Assembly (NCBI GenBank): GCA_947165805.1
Contig: CAMVBT010000086.1
Coordinates: 1 to 8,761 of the forward strand
From: an uncultured Clostridia bacterium
GTDB taxonomy: Bacteria; Bacillota; Clostridia; Oscillospirales; Ruminococcaceae
DNA: 8,761 nt
Direction: 5' to 3'
This document shows positions 6,281 through 8,761 of the stretch, in pieces (position 1 is the stretch's first letter; each line of letters starts with the position of its first letter). Both the position numbers and the translations under genes were made by a program. The notes below the pieces were generated by a model, which did not search any database, had not been told where the DNA came from, and worked only from the letters and a program-made list of their open reading frames with translations.

Positions 6281-7300
6281 ATGGCTGTCAGAGTTATTAC
6301 GGTAGACGATTCCATACTGTTCAGGACAATAATCAAGAAAGAATTCGCAAAATACAACGATATAGAGATAATCGACATGGCGGCGAACGCTGTCGAGGCG
6401 GAGGAGAAGATAATGCGCCTCAAGCCCGACGTCGTCACAATGGACGTGGAGATGCCCGGCATGAACGGTATCGACTTCATCAGGTCGTTCCTGCCCAAGA
6501 AGCGTGTCCCGTTCATCGTCATCACGTCCTCGCCGACAAGAGCGTTCGATGCTATCAGCGCGGGCGCTGTCGAGTTCATGAAGAAGCCGCTGGTGCAGAA
6601 TTCCGCCGATATGGACGCGTTCTGCGCAAGGCTCGCCTCGGTCATCAGATTTGCCGCAAAGGCCAATATCCGCTCCGGCCCCGTAAGACCTATGACTGCG
6701 TCTCCGGCGCTGACTATGGGAGCCTCGGTCAATCCCAACAAGATCATAGCTCTCGGCGCAAGTACGGGCGGTACGGAAGCGCTCATCGAAGTGGTCAAGA
6801 GACTGCCGAAGAATTCCCCGCCCGTTGTTATCGTACAGCATATGCCGGCGGGATTTACGAAGATGTACGCCGAGCGTCTCGACAGGATATGCCAGATGGA
6901 CGCGAAGGAGGCCGAGAACGGCGACAGACTGCGCCCGGGTCTTATAATCCTCGGCGCGGGAGAATACCACCTGCGTCTGGCGAAGGACGCGCGCGGCTAC
7001 TACGTTACGAGCAAGCCCGGGGAGAAGGTCTCCGGTCACTGCCCGTCCGTTGACGTGCTGTTCGAGAGTGTTGCCGAGGTCGCGCGAAACAACGCGGTCG
7101 GCGCAATACTCACGGGAATGGGAGCCGACGGAGCCGAGGGTCTGCTGAAGATGCGCAAGGCCGGAGCCTATACAATAGGTCAGAACGAACAGACCTGCGT
7201 GGTTTACGGTATGCCCGGAGTGGCTTTCAAGATCGGCGCGGTAATGAAGCAGCTCCCGCTCGAAAAGATCGCGGAAGAGATAATCTCGAAAGTAAGATAA
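6281..7300 (+). CDS. cheB: Chemotaxis response regulator methylesterase/deamidase CheB
   Basis: CheB, once phosphorylated by CheA, removes methyl groups from receptor glutamates and can deamidate glutamines, opposing CheR. The 339-residue protein has an N-terminal receiver domain (1-about 122) with Asp9/Asp10, phospho-acceptor Asp55 in VTMDVEMPGMNG, Thr82/Ser83 and Lys102 in the KKP motif. A linker (about 125-153) leads to the esterase domain, whose catalytic triad is intact: Ser161 in GASTGG, His187 in QHMP and Asp283 in GMGADGA. These fall three residues before the known Ser164/His190/Asp286 of Salmonella CheB. AAGGGAG (6266-6272) lies 8 bp before the ATG. A 118-bp leader with a hairpin precedes it, and its TAA overlaps the next ATG, so cheB and the GtrA-like gene are translationally linked. 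Confidence 0.97.
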   Translation: MAVRVITVDDSILFRTIIKKEFAKYNDIEIIDMAANAVEAEEKIMRLKPDVVTMDVEMPGMNGIDFIRSFLPKKRVPFIVITSSPTRAFDAISAGAVEFMKKPLVQNSADMDAFCARLASVIRFAAKANIRSGPVRPMTASPALTMGASVNPNKIIALGASTGGTEALIEVVKRLPKNSPPVVIVQHMPAGFTKMYAERLDRICQMDAKEAENGDRLRPGLIILGAGEYHLRLAKDARGYYVTSKPGEKVSGHCPSVDVLFESVAEVARNNAVGAILTGMGADGAEGLLKMRKAGAYTIGQNEQTCVVYGMPGVAFKIGAVMKQLPLEKIAEEIISKVR

Positions 7301-7875
7301 TGGAAACGGGAAAGCGCTCTTCATTCATTCAGTTCATCAAGTTCGGACTTGTCGGTGTCTCAAATACGGCGGTGAACTACATCATATATCTGATATTCGT
7401 GTCGCTTGGGGTGCAGTACCTCATAGCGAACGCGATCGGATTTTTTGTCAGTGTTCTCAACGCCTATTTCTGGGGCAGCAGGTTCGTTTTCAAAGAGGAC
7501 GATACCAAGCAGAAGCGTGTGTGGTGGCAGGTGCTTTTAAAGACCTACGCCTCGTATCTGCTTGGTTTCTTTCTCAATCAGATACTGCTCTGGGTGTGGA
7601 TAGACCTCACTGACATAGGGCAGTATTTTATGTTCACGGGAGATATCATAAATGCTTGCATAGGCGTTGTCGGCATTGCTCCGAAGCAGTTCACCTCCGG
7701 CGATCTTTCGCAGATCATAGCGCCTGTGATCAATATTTTCGTGACAGTGCCGATAAATTTCGTGATAAATAAATTCTGGGCTTACAGACAAAAAAAATTA
7801 CCGGAAAACGCTAAAGTTTCCGGCGATCCTGACGATATTAATAGTAAGGAACCGGAAGACAGCTCACAGGAATGA
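7300..7875 (+). CDS. GtrA-family four-helix membrane protein
   Basis: This 191-residue protein matches the GtrA-like family: FIKFGLVGVSNTAVNYIIYL (11-30) opens helix 1, YLIANAIGFFVSVLNAYFW (40-58) is helix 2, followed by the family's arginine-containing loop SRFVFK. Helix 3 is about 79-100 and helix 4 about 138-158, ending in PINFVINKFWAYR. Relatives act with undecaprenyl-phosphate sugar pathways, probably helping lipid-linked glucose or other sugars cross the membrane. The protein is longer than many relatives because of a roughly 37-residue loop between helices 3 and 4 and a polar, acidic C-tail (about 167-191). The ATG overlaps the cheB stop (TAATG), with no good ribosome site, which points to coupled translation. 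A role in flagellin or surface glycosylation is a guess from context only. An A8 run at 7790-7797 lies just after helix 4. Confidence 0.88.
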   Translation: METGKRSSFIQFIKFGLVGVSNTAVNYIIYLIFVSLGVQYLIANAIGFFVSVLNAYFWGSRFVFKEDDTKQKRVWWQVLLKTYASYLLGFFLNQILLWVWIDLTDIGQYFMFTGDIINACIGVVGIAPKQFTSGDLSQIIAPVINIFVTVPINFVINKFWAYRQKKLPENAKVSGDPDDINSKEPEDSSQE

Positions 7876-7892
7876 AGAAATGAGGTGGTTGA

Positions 7893-8582
7893 ATGCTCAG
7901 CGTCGGAAGAGTAATGGAGTTTTCCGCGATGACTAATGCCACCGCACCCAAATCCAGCGAGCAGATATCCGAAAAGAAAACATCGACACTGGCAGCGGAC
8001 AATACCGACAAATTCGTGCAGTCGGGCGCGACCTTCACACAGGCGTACACAAAGGCTACAGTAACGGATAACCGCAGCAACAATACCAACACAAGCACGA
8101 TGCCCGACAGCGACGATGCTGTGCAGCAGGCGCGTGAACGCGACGAACGCAAAAAGGAAGAAGAAGCAAGGATAAATGACGAGCCTCCCGCCCCGGAGCA
8201 GGCAGTGGAAGAACGCCCGCTCACGGCGATAATGAAGGACTTCGTGAAGCAGACGGTCAGGGGTCAGGTAGACGACAGCCGCAAGACATCTGCCGAGCGC
8301 GAGCTCGATGAGATACTCGGCACTGTAAGTGATGAAGAACTCGACGCAAGCTACTGGAACGCGGAGAATACCGCGTACCGCATACTCGGCTTCGCGGAGG
8401 AGCTGACAGCCGGCGATATGTCACAGTTCCCCGAGCTCCGCAGCGCGTTCGAGGAGGGCTTCGGAGACACCGAGACAGAGCTCGGAGGCCGCAGGAATAT
8501 GCCCGGCGTCAGCTACGAGACCTACGATCTGGTACAGAACGGATTTGAGTATTTCATGAAAGCAACAGGCACCACAAAATAA
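7893..8582 (+). CDS. Uncharacterised hydrophilic protein at the end of the che operon
   Basis: I do not firmly recognise this 229-residue protein. It has no signal peptide or membrane segment. Residues 1-75 are rich in S, T, N and D and look disordered; about 75-105 is a highly charged segment (ARERDERKKEEEAR); about 107-225 looks folded. Within it, residues 152-165 (ASYWNAENTAYRIL), 186-198 (FEEGFGDTETELG) and 207-222 (SYETYDLVQNGFEYFM) recall the layout of the uncharacterised DUF5610 domain (aromatic-x-x-ENTA-x-RI, then GFG..., then SYxTxDLV). I make that link from memory and hold it loosely. GAGGTG (7882-7887) stands 5 bp before ATG 7893, which supports this start over ATG 7914. It begins 17 bp after the GtrA-like gene and ends at an intrinsic terminator, so it is the last gene of the chemotaxis transcript. 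A motility-linked role is inferred only from position. Confidence 0.85.
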   Translation: MLSVGRVMEFSAMTNATAPKSSEQISEKKTSTLAADNTDKFVQSGATFTQAYTKATVTDNRSNNTNTSTMPDSDDAVQQARERDERKKEEEARINDEPPAPEQAVEERPLTAIMKDFVKQTVRGQVDDSRKTSAERELDEILGTVSDEELDASYWNAENTAYRILGFAEELTAGDMSQFPELRSAFEEGFGDTETELGGRRNMPGVSYETYDLVQNGFEYFMKATGTTK

Positions 8583-8616
8583 AGCCGTTTCCGGAATACC
8601 GAAGGCGGCTTTTTTC
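8581..8616 (+). terminator. Rho-independent terminator of the che operon
   Basis: AAAGCCG (8581-8587) pairs with CGGCTTT (8606-8612). The stem continues inward through two GT pairs, one TA pair and one mismatch to CGG-AATA-CCG, and it is followed by TTTTT ending at 8615. It starts in the stop codon of the last gene, so it closes the transcript that begins at cheA. Confidence 0.92.
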
Positions 8617-8621
8617 TATTG

Positions 8622-8666
8622 GTCGCATACGCTCGAGAACGGGAACAAGAAGTCGCTTCGCTCGAG
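8622..8666. repeat. Imperfect short direct repeat downstream of the terminator
   Basis: GTCGCATACGCTCGAG (8622-8637) and GTCGCTTCGCTCGAG (8652-8666) are near-identical and start 30 bp apart; each is followed within a few bases by CGGG. They lie in non-coding DNA after the operon terminator. A purine-rich stretch (about 8669-8700) and a pyrimidine stretch (8701-8713) follow, allowing a weak AAGGG-AACC-CCCTT hairpin before TTTTCTTT. No gene is visible in 8617-8761. Confidence 0.4.
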
Positions 8667-8714
8667 CCCGGGGGAAAGAGGGAGAGTGTGAGGAAGGGAA
8701 CCCCCTTTTCTTTG

Positions 8715-8761
8715 GAAGCTGCTATGATGTGCCGCGTCCTTGCGGCACTTTGGGCAGCTTC
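8715..8761. repeat. Long two-part inverted repeat at the right edge of the window
   Basis: GAAGCTGC (8715-8722) pairs perfectly with GCAGCTTC (8754-8761), and inside it GTGCCGC (8729-8735) pairs with GCGGCAC (8742-8748) around a 6-nt loop. An internal loop of 6 and 5 nt separates the two stems. No T run is seen before the window ends, and the arms may extend further. It could be a dispersed palindromic repeat, a terminator for a neighbour, or part of a structured RNA. Confidence 0.5.

Noticed and set aside
6170..7324. 384-codon minus-strand open frame opposite cheB
   Set aside because: CheB has all catalytic and receiver residues on the plus strand. The opposite frame has no family pattern and spans the intergenic gap and start of the next gene.
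7801..7823. Inverted repeat CCGGAAA/TTTCCGG and shared ATTACCGGAAA with 6228-6238
   Set aside because: It lies inside the GtrA-like coding tail with no T run. The 11-bp match between the two sites is short and could be chance.
8640..8700. Possible G-quadruplex in the purine-rich tract
   Set aside because: Only three close G-runs of three or more exist; including a fourth needs a loop of about 26 nt.

Overview
The window looks like part of the motility and chemotaxis region of a Gram-positive anaerobe in class Clostridia, most likely Oscillospiraceae/Ruminococcaceae. Reasons: strong AGGAGG-type ribosome binding sites, moderately GC-rich genes separated by very AT-rich intergenic DNA, a YlqG/YlqH-like (FliK-like plus FlhB-tail-like) gene pair as in Firmicutes, and a CheA with a Thermotoga-like P2 domain. 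The genus cannot be fixed from sequence alone.

Left part (13-2365, minus strand): two overlapping genes. The first is a large FliK-like protein with a GTG start. Its last 14 bp overlap a 108-residue protein corresponding to the cytoplasmic tail of FlhB, without membrane segments or the NPTH autocleavage motif. In flagellar export, FliK and the FlhB tail meet to switch substrate specificity; here both halves appear in a stand-alone, translationally linked pair.

Middle (2366-2630): an AT-rich divergent promoter region between the flagellar pair and the chemotaxis operon.

Right part (2631-8582, plus strand): cheA, cheW, cheR, cheB, a GtrA-family membrane protein and an unrecognised hydrophilic protein, closed by a strong intrinsic terminator at 8581-8616. 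CheA and CheW are the receptor-coupled kinase and its adaptor; CheR and CheB methylate and demethylate receptors for adaptation. No cheY, cheC, cheD or receptor gene lies in the window. The GtrA-like gene overlaps the cheB stop codon (TAATG) and the last gene follows by 17 bp, so both are probably cotranscribed with the chemotaxis genes.

Main points for a second look: the two uncharacterised members of the chemotaxis operon; an exact 20-bp in-frame direct repeat flanking CheA P2 that could delete the domain precisely; a strong non-terminator hairpin between cheR and cheB; a near-consensus promoter antisense to the FliK-like gene; helical repeats in the FliK-like protein; and a repeat or hairpin element cut by the right edge. 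Apart from these the region reads as an ordinary flagellar/chemotaxis locus, and no clearly new defence or mobile system is visible.
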